Below, piece after piece: positions 32,807-32,837 of a stretch of DNA of 32,837 bases. The position numbers and the translations under genes were made by a program. The DNA is from Ornithinibacillus contaminans (GTDB lineage: Bacteria; Bacillota; Bacilli; Bacillales; Amphibacillaceae), in NCBI RefSeq assembly GCF_001038425.2, contig NZ_LDPV02000019.1, forward strand, positions 1 through 32,837, read 5' to 3'. The notes below the pieces were generated by a model. That model was not told the origin of the DNA and did not search any database. It worked only from the letters and a program-made list of their open reading frames with translations. The stretch's first letter is position 1, and each line of letters begins with the position of its first letter.

Positions 32807-32837
32807 CCATACTATGTGAAGCATTAGGTGTGAGTCG
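32707..32837 (+). CDS. IS3-family transposase OrfB, 5' fragment
   Basis: In the -1 frame relative to orfA, open from before the slippery site to the window end. From about 32752 it reads YEAEYQTIKKLEKKG and then ITILCEALGVSR, the usual N-terminal part of an IS150-type OrfB, before the rve integrase core. It has no start codon of its own here; it should be made as an OrfAB fusion by frameshifting. The DDE catalytic core lies beyond the window. Confidence 0.85.

Larger units (their letters stand above)
31991..32837 (+). mobile_element. IS3-family element (IS150-like), left part
   Basis: Starts at TGATATGCTCCCCC, whose layout (TG, four or so bases, GC, C-run, T/A, GTAGAC) parallels the IS150 left end as I remember it. 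It holds orfA, a slippery heptamer and the start of orfB, and is cut by the window end, so neither the right end nor the target duplication can be seen. Confidence 0.85.

Overview
The window comes from a low-GC, endospore-forming Firmicute of the Bacillaceae, probably from the Oceanobacillus/Virgibacillus/Gracilibacillus side of the family. This rests on AT-rich DNA, strong AGGAGG ribosome binding sites, a gamma-type spore protein, a PdaA-like cortex deacetylase and PerR and CtsR operators. Much of the gene order follows the Bacillus subtilis yfhE-recX-yfhH-yfhP-mutY-sspE-ygaC-ygaD-gsaB-bcp-perR-ygzB-rrn segment as I remember it. The genus is an inference.

Layout. 1-290: leader and tandem promoters of an rRNA operon running leftward out of the window; the 16S gene is not included. 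563-3325: ygzB, then a p-aminobenzoate pair (pabA and a pabB-pabC fusion) lying between ygzB and perR. 3380-7455 (minus): perR with its own PerR box, a dehydrogenase/cobalamin adenosyltransferase pair, a lone sugar transferase with altered catalytic residues, bcp and a small K+ channel. 7594-9734: gsaB and two small unknown genes. 9807-10945 (minus): a second YidC insertase behind a small ORF that looks like a MifM-type translation-arrest sensor, with the insertase ribosome binding site buried in a hairpin. 11023-17532: ygaD, ygaC, a short sspE-like gene, mutY, yfhP, yfhH, a 20-21 bp tandem repeat, and recX. 17533-19016: a structured, partly tRNA-like leader, a GNAT gene, yfhE and a cluster of eight DnaA-box-like sites. 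19017-22586: two GntR modules facing each other (YtrA-like regulator plus DUF1648 membrane protein; YhcF-like regulator plus ABC transporter), each with a palindromic operator on its promoter. 22730-31870 (minus): lipoprotein, secreted ComEC-like hydrolase, clpE with two CtsR boxes, an acyl-CoA synthetase, a pdaA-like gene, a YuiF-like antiporter and yfkD. 31991-32837: the left part of an IS3-family (IS150-like) element, cut by the window end.

The most unusual items are the MifM-like/YidC2 control region, the DnaA-box cluster, the tRNA-like leader with mutually exclusive folds, two copies of a dispersed hairpin repeat (20521-20652 and 26943-27060), the 20-21 bp repeat array before yfhH, and the sugar transferase lacking the usual catalytic Asp-Glu pair. 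Most other genes are ordinary chromosomal housekeeping, stress and sporulation genes. All family names come from reading the translated sequence, not from a database search.
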